This document shows, in pieces, positions 1 to 10,137 of a stretch of DNA of 64,000 nucleotides. Made by a program: the position numbers and the translations under genes. The notes under the pieces were generated by a model, which was not told the DNA's origin, did no database searches, and saw only the letters and a list, made by a program, of their open reading frames with translations. Position 1 is the stretch's first letter, and the number at the start of each line of letters is the position of its first letter. The DNA is from CAKXIK01 sp050947015 (GTDB lineage Bacteria; Bacillota; Clostridia; Oscillospirales; Acutalibacteraceae): the NCBI GenBank assembly GCA_050947015.1, contig JBMNVT010000012.1:1-64000 (forward strand), given 5' to 3'.

Positions 1-1
1 T

Positions 2-484
2 GTATTCATTACCAAAGACTTGACGGAGGTCAAGGACAAGGTTGCCTTTGGTCTGACCAAACGGCAGATTCTGTGTTTCTCGCTGGCAGGGATATGTGGG
101 GTAGGTTCCTATTTCCTGTTCCGCAATACCCTTGGCAGCGACCTTGCCCTCCTTCTTCTGATTGCTCTGGCAGCGCCTTTCATGCTGTTCGGGCTGTATG
201 AGAAGAACGGGCAGCCTTTGGAGAAAATTCTGATAAATATGATCCGGGTGCGGTTCCTTGTCCCAGCGGCAAGACCCTACCGGACGCAAAACCGATTTGC
301 CGCCTTGGAGCGGCAGGAACGTTTCAATAAGGAGGTTGAAAAACTTGTTTCCATTCCGAACAAAACCACCGGCAAGGACAGCCGTGGGCTGGGAACATCT
401 CGTGATCCGGCCAGACACCAAGCTGTCGCCCGCAGACCGCAGGCGGGTAGAAAAAGCCATAAGACGGGCAAAAAAGGAAGGTAA
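2..484 (+). CDS. PrgI family conjugal transfer membrane protein (5' end outside window)
   Basis: The open frame runs from the first bases of the window with no start of its own. The residues before the first internal TTG (FITKDLTEVKDKVAFGLTKR) match the usual beginning of PrgI proteins, so only a few N-terminal residues are missing. PrgI is a small inner-membrane part of the type IV secretion channel in Gram-positive elements. Two hydrophobic segments lie at about residues 24-42 and 47-65 of this frame. The C-terminal tail is basic and overlaps the start of the VirB4 gene in another frame. Translational coupling to VirB4 is likely. Confidence 0.8.
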   Translation, partial: VFITKDLTEVKDKVAFGLTKRQILCFSLAGICGVGSYFLFRNTLGSDLALLLLIALAAPFMLFGLYEKNGQPLEKILINMIRVRFLVPAARPYRTQNRFAALERQERFNKEVEKLVSIPNKTTGKDSRGLGTSRDPARHQAVARRPQAGRKSHKTGKKGR

Positions 485-2777
485 GATTGCCCGCACCGCC
501 CAGCAGACCATTCCCTATGAAGAAATGTATCAGGACGGTATCTGCCACATCCAGAACCAGCTTTACAGCAAAAGCGTCTGCTGTGAGGACATCAATTACA
601 AAGAAGCGTCTGATGATGAAAAGGCGGTTCTGTTTGAACTCTACTGTAAACTGGTCAATTACTTCGGCTCGTCCGTGGGCTTTGAACTTTCTGTTATCTG
701 CTATCCGGCGGATATGGAGGAATACAGAAAACTGCTGGCAATTAAAGCCCAGGGCGACCAGCACGATGTGATCCGCAAAGAATACAGCGATATGCTGGTG
801 CGTCAGGTTTCCAAAAGCCGCTATGAGCGCCGTATCTGCCTGACCTACACCATTGAAGCGGACACCATCAAACAGGCTCGCTCCCGTCTTTCTCAGATTG
901 AGGGCGATGTCATCAACCGTTTCCGGGCTTTGAGCGTGGAAACAAAACCGATGGACGGTTATGAACGGCTGGCGGTGTTCCACAAATGCCTGCATCTGGA
1001 GGAGCCGAGAAAGTTCCGGTTCAACTGGGATTCCCTCAACCAAACCGGGCTTTCCAGCAAAGACTATATTGCGCCCAGTTCTTTCTTCTTTAAGGATGGG
1101 CGATACTTCCGCACCGGGGCAACCTTTGGTGCGGTTTCTTTTTTGCAGATACGGGCAACCAAGATTTACGATACCCTGCTGGATGACCTTTTGAATCTGG
1201 AAGGCAGTCAGATCGTCAGTATCCACGCCAAAGCCCTCGATCAGAATGCGGCTCTTAAAATGGTCAAACGGAAACTCAGCGATTTGGACAAGGCAAAGAT
1301 TGATGAACAGAAACGGGCGGTTCGTTCCGGTTTTGATATGGATATTCTGCCGCCCGACCTTGTGACCTTCGGTAAGGAAGCCCAGAAGCTTCTGGAAGCG
1401 TTGCAGAGTCAGGATGAGAAAATGTTCCTTGTGACCATCCTCATTTCCCATGCGGCAGCCAACCGCCAGAAGCTGGAGAATCTGATTTACTCCGCCAACG
1501 GTATCGCCAACACCCATAACTGCGACCTCATCCGTCTGGACTACCAGCAGGAACAGGGATTTATGTCCGCACTTCCCATCGGTATCAATCAGGTGGAAAT
1601 CCAGCGTGGGCTTACCACCAGCGGGACGGCAATCTTTTTGCCGTTCCGTGCCTGCGAAGTGTTTCAGCCGGGTGGTGTCTACTATGGGCTGAACGCCACC
1701 ACCAACCGCATGATACTGGCAGACCGAAAGACGCTAAAGTGTCCCAACGGAATCGTGCTGGGCACTCCCGGTAGCGGTAAGTCCTTTAGCTGCAAACGAG
1801 AAGCAACCGACGTGTATTTGCATACTGCTGATGACCTGATTTTCCTTGACCCGGAACATGAGTATTCTTCCCTTGCCGAGCAGCTTGACGGTCAGATCAT
1901 CCGGCTTGCCCCGGACAGTGACGATTACATCAACCCTCTGGACGTGGACTTAGCCACAGATACCGGCGAAAACCCGCTTCTGATGAAAGCGGACTTTATC
2001 ATGTCTTTCTGTGAATTGATTTTGTCTGCTTCACAGGGCGGCTTGAAGCCCATTGAAAAGTCCGTCATTGACCGCTGTATTCCGAAAATTTATCGGGAGT
2101 ACATCAAAGACCCCAGACCGGAGAATATGCCGATTCTGGGCGACTTGTACCGGTGCCTGCGGGAACAGGAGGAAAATCAGGCACAGGAACTTGCCACGGC
2201 GCTGGAACTGTATGTAACGGGTTCTCTTTCCTATCTGAACCACAGAACCAACGTCAATATCAATAACCGTGTGGTTTGTTTTGACATCAGCGGTCTGGGA
2301 CAGAACCTGAAAAAGCCCGGTATGCTGACGGTGCAGAATAATATCTGGCAGAGAACTACCGTCAACCGCTATGCCGGAAAGACCACCCGCATTTTCTTAG
2401 ATGAGTTTCACTTGCTCCTGAAGGAGCCGCAGACGGCGGCTTATACAGCAGAAATATACAAGCGTTTCCGAAAATGGAATGGAATCCCAACTGCTTTGAC
2501 ACAAAATGTAAAAGACCTTTTGGACAGCCCGGAGATTGAGAACATTCTGGAAAACAGCGACTTTATCCTCATGCTCAATCAAGCTGCCAGCGACCGCCAG
2601 ATTCTTGCCCAGCGTCTGGGTATCTCTCCGCAGGAGCTGACCCATATCACAAACAGCGGTGCCGGAGAAGGACTTCTGTTCTTTGGCGACAAGATCATTC
2701 CGTTTGTGGATAAATTCCCGACCAATACCCGGCTTTACAAAGTAATGACCACCAAGCCTGCGGATTTGGCAGCATAA
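384..2777 (+). CDS. VirB4-like conjugal transfer ATPase
   Basis: This is the cytoplasmic ATPase that powers the mating channel. A Walker A loop (GTPGSGKS) lies near residue 459 and a Walker B strand (IFLDEF) near 669, the spacing usual for the VirB4/TrsE family. About 800 residues is the normal length. The open frame reaches back to a TTG at 258, but that start has no ribosome site and sits deep in PrgI. The GTG at 384 follows an AAGGA at good distance and is preferred; a GTG at 402 is also possible. It overlaps PrgI by about 100 bp and is followed 13 bp later by the NlpC/P60 gene, so the three form one transfer operon. Confidence 0.9.
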   Translation: MGWEHLVIRPDTKLSPADRRRVEKAIRRAKKEGKIARTAQQTIPYEEMYQDGICHIQNQLYSKSVCCEDINYKEASDDEKAVLFELYCKLVNYFGSSVGFELSVICYPADMEEYRKLLAIKAQGDQHDVIRKEYSDMLVRQVSKSRYERRICLTYTIEADTIKQARSRLSQIEGDVINRFRALSVETKPMDGYERLAVFHKCLHLEEPRKFRFNWDSLNQTGLSSKDYIAPSSFFFKDGRYFRTGATFGAVSFLQIRATKIYDTLLDDLLNLEGSQIVSIHAKALDQNAALKMVKRKLSDLDKAKIDEQKRAVRSGFDMDILPPDLVTFGKEAQKLLEALQSQDEKMFLVTILISHAAANRQKLENLIYSANGIANTHNCDLIRLDYQQEQGFMSALPIGINQVEIQRGLTTSGTAIFLPFRACEVFQPGGVYYGLNATTNRMILADRKTLKCPNGIVLGTPGSGKSFSCKREATDVYLHTADDLIFLDPEHEYSSLAEQLDGQIIRLAPDSDDYINPLDVDLATDTGENPLLMKADFIMSFCELILSASQGGLKPIEKSVIDRCIPKIYREYIKDPRPENMPILGDLYRCLREQEENQAQELATALELYVTGSLSYLNHRTNVNINNRVVCFDISGLGQNLKKPGMLTVQNNIWQRTTVNRYAGKTTRIFLDEFHLLLKEPQTAAYTAEIYKRFRKWNGIPTALTQNVKDLLDSPEIENILENSDFILMLNQAASDRQILAQRLGISPQELTHITNSGAGEGLLFFGDKIIPFVDKFPTNTRLYKVMTTKPADLAA

Positions 2778-2790
2778 GGAGGACTGCCGC

Positions 2791-4554
2791 ATGAAGAAAA
2801 AAGCAAATATCTATGACAGCGATGACGCCCAGCGCAGTAAACGCCTGTCCTTTACCCCGGAGGAACGTGCCGCTTATGCCCAGCAGAAAGCGGAGGTGTT
2901 AGGTCAGAAACTGGAGCAGGCTGAAAAGAAAATCCCCAAGAAGAAAAAAGTACGCCTGCAAAAAGAGTTTGACCCGCAAAAAAGCCGGATGAAGCATACC
3001 CTTCGCTTTGAGGAAGTGGAGAAAAAGCGTGGTACGGAGCCGTTGCCGAAAAAGGCGGGCAGGCGTATGGTGCAGACTGCCAGCGCCGCCGCCCACTCCA
3101 AACTGTATCAGGTGGAGGAAGAAAACGTCGGCACAAAAGCTGCCCATCGTACTGAACTTACCGGAGAAGCGGCTGCAACCATGGCGGCTCATGCTGCCCG
3201 TGTCCATCATCAGAACGCACCTTATAAAAAGGTGGAAAAATTACAGCGTCAGCTTAATCAGGCAAATGTGAATGCCGCCTACCGTGCCGCTGTCCGGGAT
3301 AACCCGGAATTACAGACCAGCCATGTGAAGCGGTTCGTTCAGAAACAGCGTATCAAACGCCAGTATGCCAAGGAATACCGCAAAGCCCAGAAAGCCGGAA
3401 GCAAAGGTTCCGCAGCGGCAAAGAAAGCGAAAGATGCGGTCAGCAGTACCGGGCAGGCGGTTATCACTGCCATTAAAAATCACAAGGGTGGTCTGGTTGT
3501 GGTCGGGGCGCTGGTACTGCTGGTTATCATGGTATTTTCCTCTCTTTCGTCCTGTTCCGTGATGATGGAGGGAGCCATGGGTTCCATCCTGGGCACTTCC
3601 TATACTTCGGAAGACCCGGACATTCTTCAGACGGAAAGCAACTACACCGCTTTGGAATCGGAGCTGCGGAACGAACTGGCAAACATCGAAAATACTTATT
3701 CCGGCTATGACGAGTACCGCTATGACGTAGATAATATCGGGCACAACCCCAACGAACTGATTTCTTACCTGACTGCCAAGTTTGACGCATTTACCCCGGA
3801 ACAGGTGCAGTCGGAACTGGAAGCGATTTTTGAGAAGCAGTACAGTCTTACCGTTCGTGCGGAAACAGAAATTCGCTACCGCACCGAAACCCGAACCGGC
3901 ACCACCACAAGCACCGACCCAGTGACCGGGGAAACCACCACTGAGGAGTACACCTACGAAGTGGAGGTTCCGTATGAGTACCATATCCTCTATGTGACCC
4001 TCAGAAATAAGGGATTTGGCACAGTTGCGGTGGAGGGATTGACGGAGGACGAAAAGACCCAGTATGCCGCCACACTTTCCATGAAAGGCAATAAGCCGTA
4101 TCTGTTCGGGGATGACATTTATGCCAATGAAAGCCCCGGCGAGAATTATGAGATTCCCGGAGAAGCACTGGCAGACCCGGATTTTGCTGCCCTTATTACA
4201 GAAGCAGAAAAATATCTGGGATTTCCCTATGTCTGGGGCGGCTCCAGTCCAAGCACCAGTTTCGATTGTAGCGGTTTTGTCTGTTACGTTTATACCCATA
4301 GCGGCGTCCATAACCTGCCCCGTACCACAGCGCAGGGCATTTATAACCAGTGCGCCCGCATTTCTCCATCGGAAGCAAAACCGGGGGACATTATCTTTTT
4401 TACCGGCACTTACGATTCTCCGGGGCCTGTCAGTCATGTGGGAATCTACGTCGGCAACAATATGATGATTCACTGCGGCTCCCCGATCCAGTACGCACGG
4501 ACTGACAGCAGTTACTGGACACAGCACTTTTACGCTTTCGGGCGTTTGAATTAA
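2791..4554 (+). CDS. Conjugal transfer peptidoglycan hydrolase, NlpC/P60 C-terminus
   Basis: A 587-residue bitopic protein. A long basic, coiled-coil-like cytoplasmic part (1-230) leads to one membrane segment at about 232-255. An acidic extracellular spacer with a Thr/Glu-rich stretch follows, and an NlpC/P60 domain fills about 467-587. The catalytic Cys is in DCSGF near 491 and the His in SHVGIYVG near 547. In Tn916/Tn1549-type elements this protein opens the wall locally for the transfer channel. AAGGAGG lies just before the ATG. It follows VirB4 by 13 bp and belongs to the same operon. Confidence 0.9.
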   Translation: MKKKANIYDSDDAQRSKRLSFTPEERAAYAQQKAEVLGQKLEQAEKKIPKKKKVRLQKEFDPQKSRMKHTLRFEEVEKKRGTEPLPKKAGRRMVQTASAAAHSKLYQVEEENVGTKAAHRTELTGEAAATMAAHAARVHHQNAPYKKVEKLQRQLNQANVNAAYRAAVRDNPELQTSHVKRFVQKQRIKRQYAKEYRKAQKAGSKGSAAAKKAKDAVSSTGQAVITAIKNHKGGLVVVGALVLLVIMVFSSLSSCSVMMEGAMGSILGTSYTSEDPDILQTESNYTALESELRNELANIENTYSGYDEYRYDVDNIGHNPNELISYLTAKFDAFTPEQVQSELEAIFEKQYSLTVRAETEIRYRTETRTGTTTSTDPVTGETTTEEYTYEVEVPYEYHILYVTLRNKGFGTVAVEGLTEDEKTQYAATLSMKGNKPYLFGDDIYANESPGENYEIPGEALADPDFAALITEAEKYLGFPYVWGGSSPSTSFDCSGFVCYVYTHSGVHNLPRTTAQGIYNQCARISPSEAKPGDIIFFTGTYDSPGPVSHVGIYVGNNMMIHCGSPIQYARTDSSYWTQHFYAFGRLN

Positions 4555-4569
4555 AGGAGGTAGTATCAC

Positions 4570-4830
4570 TTGAACAACAAATTACAGAAGGTCATTGCAG
4601 AGATTGAAAAGGTCAAAACCAAGATTTCTGCCCAGCAGACCCATTTACGGGAGCTGGAACAGCAAAAAACAGAACTGGAAAACACAGAAATTGTCGGCAT
4701 GGTTCGTGGGCTGGATGTAGCCCCGGAAGAACTTGCCGCATTTATCAAGGCGTTCCGCAGCTCCACTGCCGGGACGCCTGATTTTATGGAAAAGAAGGAG
4801 GACGATGAAAATGAATATGAAGAAGCGTAA
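4570..4830 (+). CDS. DUF4315 family small coiled-coil protein
   Basis: An 86-residue protein with an N-terminal coiled coil (residues 1-40, regular Leu/Ile spacing, rich in Lys, Glu and Gln) and a short acidic tail. The composition and the position between the NlpC/P60 hydrolase and the DUF4366 gene match DUF4315, a conserved small protein of conjugative elements with no known biochemical role. AAAGGAGG lies upstream; the first codon is TTG. Its 3' end overlaps the next gene. Confidence 0.8.
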   Translation: MNNKLQKVIAEIEKVKTKISAQQTHLRELEQQKTELENTEIVGMVRGLDVAPEELAAFIKAFRSSTAGTPDFMEKKEDDENEYEEA

Positions 4831-5242
4831 GCGTTTGGTGGGCACAGTTTGTCTGATGTTGTCCATGCTCTTACTTACCGTGCCCCTGCTGGGGATGGCG
4901 GCGCTGCCTGTTTCAGCAGAAACGGAGGAACTGCCGGAGTGTATCTGTGACACAAAATGCACCACGGAAGTGCCGAATCAGGCGTGTCCGGTGTGTAAAG
5001 ACCATGCGGAAAACTGTACCGGGCAGGAGTCGGAACCGGATAACCTTCCCTGTCTTTGTGAAAAGCAATGCACAAAGGAGGATCACAATACCCAGTGTCC
5101 TGCCTGTGCCACCGCACTTGATTATTGTACCGCTCCTCCCATAGAAGAACCGGCAGCCTGCATTTGCACGGATCGGTGCCAGGACGGTGCTGTGAACCCG
5201 GACTGCACCCTTTGCCAGTCTGACCTTTGTGTTTTTCCATAA
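4811..5242 (+). CDS. DUF4366 Cys-repeat secreted protein, truncated at a deletion junction
   Basis: An N-terminal signal peptide (about residues 1-38, ending near VSAE) is followed by Cys-rich repeats of the form C-x-C-x3-C-x7-C-x2-C. Two repeats are complete and the third is cut near DCTLCQSD. Family members normally continue with a Pro/Glu-rich linker, one membrane helix and an acidic tail, all missing here. The frame stops 13 bp into sequence belonging to the next, unrelated gene, so this is the 5' side of a deletion. The ATG at 4811 is preferred, nine bases after AAGGAGG; an ATG at 4805 is closer. The gene overlaps DUF4315 and is probably non-functional. Confidence 0.7.
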   Translation: MNMKKRKRLVGTVCLMLSMLLLTVPLLGMAALPVSAETEELPECICDTKCTTEVPNQACPVCKDHAENCTGQESEPDNLPCLCEKQCTKEDHNTQCPACATALDYCTAPPIEEPAACICTDRCQDGAVNPDCTLCQSDLCVFP

Positions 5243-8200
5243 CCACACCGACCGCAAGGAACGTCAGGACTATCTGAAGGATTCTTTTGGTACTGGCGGA
5301 CATGGTTATCTTGAGAAAAATGTCTGGTACGATGGCAAAGGATTTCAGATCAAACGTACCTACCACAAGGAGTATGCACAGGTATTCCTAAACTGGAATC
5401 AGGTGGAACGGCGTATGAACCAACTGATAGATTCTGACCGCCTGCTGTTCCCGGAGGATAAAGCAAAATTCCCGGAATATGAGCGTTATGTGCTTTCCCG
5501 GAATGTAGATACCCTCTTTGCCTATGCACCGGAGCTGCGCCCCTATGTGGCAGAAAGTTTTGGCGAAGGCTGGAAAAAAGTCCGCCGGATGCTGGACGAT
5601 ACAGAAAAGACAGATATGCTGCTCTCTGCGATGGCAGAGAAGTTACAGTCCATGTCCCCCTCAGATCGTGGGTATGAAGCCTGTACCAAGGCGTATGACC
5701 GTCTTTCTGCTTATAAAGATGGAACCTTCTCTCTGCTCCATACGCCTGCGGCGGCTCCCGAAAAAACGGTAAAGCCGAAAATCGACCATCGGGAACAGCC
5801 CCAAGATGCGGCGAAGTCTGCCCTGCAACGCTTGAAAAAGCAGGCTGGGAAACCGGAAAAAGGAATGGAACAGCTTTCCTTTGACTTCTCAGGCGATACA
5901 TTTCAGACCATGCCGGAACCGGCAAAGGAACCGGCTTCCCTTACTCCGAAGCAGCTTTATGAAGCGGCTCTGCCGGAATTAACAGCCTTAATAGAAAAAA
6001 GCGAGATTTATCCTTTCCTCCGTGACCGGGATACAGATGTACTGGACGCCCAGGAGGAACTGGCAGGCAAGCTGGACGAATTGTTGTCCGGCATGAAAGA
6101 AAGCAACGCTGCCCTTTATGAAGCATATACCACCCTGCCGGAGTTTCGGGAATATCTGATTGATGATATTTTAGAACGCACTTATCAGGATGTGGCAACC
6201 GATACCCGCACCAGCGTGGAACAGCATGAACATGATTCGGCTGCTCCTGTCTGGGTTACTGAAAAAGCACAGCCGGAAGAACCGGAGAAACCGGAAACAA
6301 CTGCCGCCCTGGGCGATTCAGACCTTCAAACTGAGGTTACTAAGGGAAACACTCAGCCACAGCCCGAAGCAACTGTCGAAGCTGCCGGGGCGGGCAACCC
6401 AGAGGAGATAAAAGCCCCTGAAACGCAGCAGAACCTTACCCCGCTTGCGGAAGAATATCTGAAGCTGAAAGCGGAACACCCAGACGCTTTGATTGGTGTA
6501 CGGGTTGACGATCATTTCCTGTTCTATGGAAAGGACGCCGAGATTGCCGGAGCTGCCTTGAATACCCATGTGCTGACACGGGAAATTTCCGGTCTTGGAG
6601 AAACGGAAGTCACAGGCAGTGCCATGAGCTGGCAGGCTCTGGGAGAAAAACTGCGGTCACAGGGCAACAGCGTAGTCTTTGCACAGCCGGATGGAGCCGG
6701 TTATCAGGTCATTCAGAAGCTGGAAGCCGCTGACTTCATTCCATTGGGTATGAAGCTTACCGAAAAAGACCGTACCTATACGGTAGACAGTGTGGATTAC
6801 AGCACCGGTAAAGTCAGCCTGCGGGACAATACCTTTGCAGGCAGTACCGGCTTTCCGATTTTCAGAAGCGAACCCATTGCCGCTGTCCGGGAATGGGTCA
6901 AGGAAACACAGGCGCAGGAAGTAACTTCCCCTGTTATGGAAGCACCGGCACCGGAACAGTCTGACACACCCGTTGCCACTGTACCTGCCATGGAGCAGAC
7001 AAAAGCAGAAAACTTCCACATCACTGACCCTGATCTGGGTGTGGGCGGCCCGAAAGCCAAGTATCAGGCGAACGTGTCCGCCATCCGGCTGTTAAAGCAG
7101 TTGGAAACTGAGAATCGTGCCGCCACTTCCAAGGAACAGGACACCTTATCCCGTTATGTGGGCTGGGGCGGCATTCCACAGGCATTTGAAAGTACCAATG
7201 AACGCTGGGCTGCGGAATACGCAGAATTAAAAGACTTGCTTACCCCGGAGGAATATGACGCTGCCCGCAGTTCCACCTTAAATGCCCACTATACTGCGCC
7301 TGTGATTATCCAGAGTATGTATGAAGCTGTGGGCAGGATGGGCTTAGAGCCAAAAACCATTCTGGAGCCTGCCATGGGTGTGGGCAATTTCTTCGGACTT
7401 CTGCCGGAACAGATGCAGAAGGCTTCCCTTTACGGTGTTGAACTGGATTCCATCACAGGCAGGATTGCAAAGCAGCTTTATCCCGACGCTCATATCACAG
7501 TAGATGGGTTTGAGCGTGTGAATTTTGCCGACAACCGTTTCGATCTGGCGGTGGGCAACGTGCCTTTTGGCAACTACCAGCTTGCCGACCCACGCTATAA
7601 CAAGGAGCACTTTTTCATTCACGATTATTTCTTCGCCAAAACCTTAGATAAGGTTCGCCCCGGCGGTATTGTCGCTTTTGTGACTTCCAAGGGCACCATG
7701 GATAAGGCAAACACCGCTGTCCGGGAATATCTGGCACAGAGAGCCGACCTTCTGGGCGCTGTGCGTCTGCCCAACAATGCGTTCAGTAAAAACGCAGGTA
7801 CGGAAGTGACCAGCGATATTATCTTCTTGCAGAAACGGGAAGCACCGCCCCAGTATCTGCCGGACTGGGTGGAGGTCGGTCAGACTGCGGACGGTGTGCC
7901 TGTGAATAAGTATTTTGAACAGCACCCGGAAATGGTCTTAGGTACGATGGTATGGGAAACGGGTATGTATGGGCAGGAAACCTCCTGTGTACCTCTGCCG
8001 GAAGCAGACCTAAAGGAACAGCTTGCCGAAGCGATTACCCACCTGAACGCTCCCGACCGGGCGGCACTTTTACAGTTCGTGCCGGAGCAGAATACCCCAA
8101 CTGTGGAGGAAGCCCCTGCGGAACTCCGTAATTTCAGTTACACCCAAGTGGGCGGCAAACTCTTTTATAACGAGAATGATAATCTGACCCCGGTGGAAGT

Positions 8201-10085
8201 GCCTGCCACAACAGCGGAGCGAATCCGTGGCATGATTGGGCTGCGTGACATTACCCGTGACTTAATCGAAGCCCAGCTAAATGGCGGGTCTGAGGACACC
8301 ATCACAGACCTTCAGCAGAAACTGAATACCGCTTATGACAGCTTTCAAGCTAAATATGGGTTGATTAACAGCACCGGAAACAAACGGGCTTTTGAACAGG
8401 ACAGTTCTTACTGCCTGCTCTGTTCGCTGGAAGTGCTGGACGAGGACGGCAAGCTGGAGCGCAAGGCGGATATGTTCTTTAAGCGCACCATTAACCAGCA
8501 GAAATCCGTTGACCATGTGGATACCCCCACGGAAGCCCTTGCGGTTTCTATCGGGGAAAAGGCGTCCGTAGATTTGCCCTTTATGGCGGAGCTTCTTGAC
8601 CGCCCTGGGCAGGAATCTGAGATTGCGGCGGAACTCTCCGGCGTGATATTCCAGAACCCGGCAAAGAGCCACGGCAATGCCCTGGCAGGCTGGGAAACAG
8701 CCGACGAATATCTCTCCGGCAATGTACGCAAAAAGCTGGAAGAAGCACGGAAAGCCGCAGATCGTGACCCGTCCTTTGCAGTCAATGTGTCTGCTCTTGA
8801 AAAATCCCAGCCCAAGGAACTGGGAGCTGCCGAGATTGATGTGCGTATCGGTGCAACCTGGATTGATCCGTCTTATTACACCCAGTTCATCTATGAACTC
8901 TTAAAAACCCCCGGATATTTACGGGGCGATACTGTTGCCGCCCGGTATTCCGCTGCCACCGGCGAGTGGAACGTCAGCGGTAAAAGCAGGGACAGCGGCA
9001 ACAACACCCTTGCCTATGTGACCTACGGCACCAAGCGAAAGAACGCTTATTCCATCATCGAGGACAGCTTGAACCTGCGGGACTGCCGTGTGTATGACAC
9101 CATTCACGATGTGGACGGCAATGAAAAGCGTGTGCTGAATACCAAAGAAACCATGCTGGCACAGCAGAAGCAGGAAATGGTTCGGGAAGCCTTTAAGTCC
9201 TGGATATGGAAAGACCCTGCCCGCCGGGAAACCCTGTGCCAGAAATACAATGAGATTTTCAATTCCATCAAGCCCCGTGCCTATGACGGCAGCCATATCC
9301 GTTTTTCTGGAATGTCGCCGGAAATTAACCTCAGACCCCACCAGCAAAACGCTGTTGCCCGTATGCTCTATGGCGGGAACAGCCTGCTTGCTCACTGCGT
9401 GGGTGCCGGTAAGACCTTCGAGATTGTGGCGGCAGCAATGGAAAGCCGCAGGCTGGGCTTATCCAAGAAAAATCTTGTTGTGGTTCCCAACCATCTGACA
9501 GAACAATGGGGAGCCGACTTCCTTCGGTTATATCCCGGTGCCAATGTGCTGGTTGCCACCAAGAAAGATTTTGAACCCCAGAACCGTAAGAAGTTCTGTT
9601 CCCGTATCGCTACCGGCGATTATGACGCTGTTGTGATCGGGCACTCTCAGTTTGAGAAAATCCCCCTGTCCCCGGAACGGCAGAAAGCCTTCCTGCAGGA
9701 GCAGATCAACCAGATTCTCGATGGCATTGAGGACGCCAAGTCACAGAATGGAGAACGCTATACCATTAAGCAGCTTGAAAAGACCCGTAAAAGTCTGGAA
9801 GCAAAGATGGCAAAACTCAATGACCAGACCCGCAAGGACGATGTGATTACCTTTGAGGAACTGGGCGTCGATAAGCTGTTTGTAGATGAAGCCCACGGTT
9901 TTAAGAATTTGTTCCTGTCAACAAAAATGCGGAACGTGGCTGGTATCGGTCAGTCCGAAGCCCAGAAATCCAGCGATATGTTTGCCAAGTGCCGCTATCT
10001 GGACGAATTGACCGGAGGGCGTGGCGTTGTCTTTGCAACGGGCACTCCCGTATCCAACAGTATTGATTTTCGTCAATCGTCATAA
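5229..10085 (+). CDS. Giant N6-adenine methylase / SNF2 helicase of the element, truncated at both ends
   Basis: Members of this family in conjugative elements usually exceed 2,400 residues; here 1,618 remain. Visible parts are a MutS-I-like segment near 410-470, a methyltransferase core (LEPAMGVGNFFG near 710, NVPFG near 776) and an SNF2 ATPase with Walker A (VGAGKTFE near 1392), DEAH (near 1552) and motif III (ATGTPVSNS near 1603). The sequence leaves the family right after motif III, so the second RecA lobe and C-terminus are lost. The N-terminus is also missing: the frame opens at 5196, and its first start (GTG 5229) has no ribosome site and lies in DUF4366 sequence. Probably a pseudogene; the full protein may modify or protect element DNA. 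Confidence 0.85.
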   Translation: MFFHNHTDRKERQDYLKDSFGTGGHGYLEKNVWYDGKGFQIKRTYHKEYAQVFLNWNQVERRMNQLIDSDRLLFPEDKAKFPEYERYVLSRNVDTLFAYAPELRPYVAESFGEGWKKVRRMLDDTEKTDMLLSAMAEKLQSMSPSDRGYEACTKAYDRLSAYKDGTFSLLHTPAAAPEKTVKPKIDHREQPQDAAKSALQRLKKQAGKPEKGMEQLSFDFSGDTFQTMPEPAKEPASLTPKQLYEAALPELTALIEKSEIYPFLRDRDTDVLDAQEELAGKLDELLSGMKESNAALYEAYTTLPEFREYLIDDILERTYQDVATDTRTSVEQHEHDSAAPVWVTEKAQPEEPEKPETTAALGDSDLQTEVTKGNTQPQPEATVEAAGAGNPEEIKAPETQQNLTPLAEEYLKLKAEHPDALIGVRVDDHFLFYGKDAEIAGAALNTHVLTREISGLGETEVTGSAMSWQALGEKLRSQGNSVVFAQPDGAGYQVIQKLEAADFIPLGMKLTEKDRTYTVDSVDYSTGKVSLRDNTFAGSTGFPIFRSEPIAAVREWVKETQAQEVTSPVMEAPAPEQSDTPVATVPAMEQTKAENFHITDPDLGVGGPKAKYQANVSAIRLLKQLETENRAATSKEQDTLSRYVGWGGIPQAFESTNERWAAEYAELKDLLTPEEYDAARSSTLNAHYTAPVIIQSMYEAVGRMGLEPKTILEPAMGVGNFFGLLPEQMQKASLYGVELDSITGRIAKQLYPDAHITVDGFERVNFADNRFDLAVGNVPFGNYQLADPRYNKEHFFIHDYFFAKTLDKVRPGGIVAFVTSKGTMDKANTAVREYLAQRADLLGAVRLPNNAFSKNAGTEVTSDIIFLQKREAPPQYLPDWVEVGQTADGVPVNKYFEQHPEMVLGTMVWETGMYGQETSCVPLPEADLKEQLAEAITHLNAPDRAALLQFVPEQNTPTVEEAPAELRNFSYTQVGGKLFYNENDNLTPVEVPATTAERIRGMIGLRDITRDLIEAQLNGGSEDTITDLQQKLNTAYDSFQAKYGLINSTGNKRAFEQDSSYCLLCSLEVLDEDGKLERKADMFFKRTINQQKSVDHVDTPTEALAVSIGEKASVDLPFMAELLDRPGQESEIAAELSGVIFQNPAKSHGNALAGWETADEYLSGNVRKKLEEARKAADRDPSFAVNVSALEKSQPKELGAAEIDVRIGATWIDPSYYTQFIYELLKTPGYLRGDTVAARYSAATGEWNVSGKSRDSGNNTLAYVTYGTKRKNAYSIIEDSLNLRDCRVYDTIHDVDGNEKRVLNTKETMLAQQKQEMVREAFKSWIWKDPARRETLCQKYNEIFNSIKPRAYDGSHIRFSGMSPEINLRPHQQNAVARMLYGGNSLLAHCVGAGKTFEIVAAAMESRRLGLSKKNLVVVPNHLTEQWGADFLRLYPGANVLVATKKDFEPQNRKKFCSRIATGDYDAVVIGHSQFEKIPLSPERQKAFLQEQINQILDGIEDAKSQNGERYTIKQLEKTRKSLEAKMAKLNDQTRKDDVITFEELGVDKLFVDEAHGFKNLFLSTKMRNVAGIGQSEAQKSSDMFAKCRYLDELTGGRGVVFATGTPVSNSIDFRQSS

Positions 10086-10091
10086 TATAAT
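10063..10091 (+). promoter_or_regulatory. Promoter of the PadR cargo operon, at the helicase break point
   Basis: TTGATT at 10063-10068 and TATAAT at 10086-10091 are 17 bp apart. The -35 box begins at the very point where the helicase gene loses its family similarity. A perfect palindrome GCTACATAGC at 10095-10104 just downstream is a possible PadR operator, suggesting autorepression. Confidence 0.6.
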
Positions 10092-10137
10092 ACAGCTACA
10101 TAGCATTACTAATTAGCGTTAGATAGGAGGCGTACAA

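Noticed and set aside
324..1517. Long minus-strand frame (397 codons) opposite VirB4
   Set aside because: It is a shadow of the plus-strand gene, whose Walker motifs and family pattern are clear; no ribosome site or family match on the minus strand.
3310..4569. Minus-strand frame (419 codons) opposite the NlpC/P60 gene
   Set aside because: Antisense shadow of a well-supported gene; composition is not protein-like.
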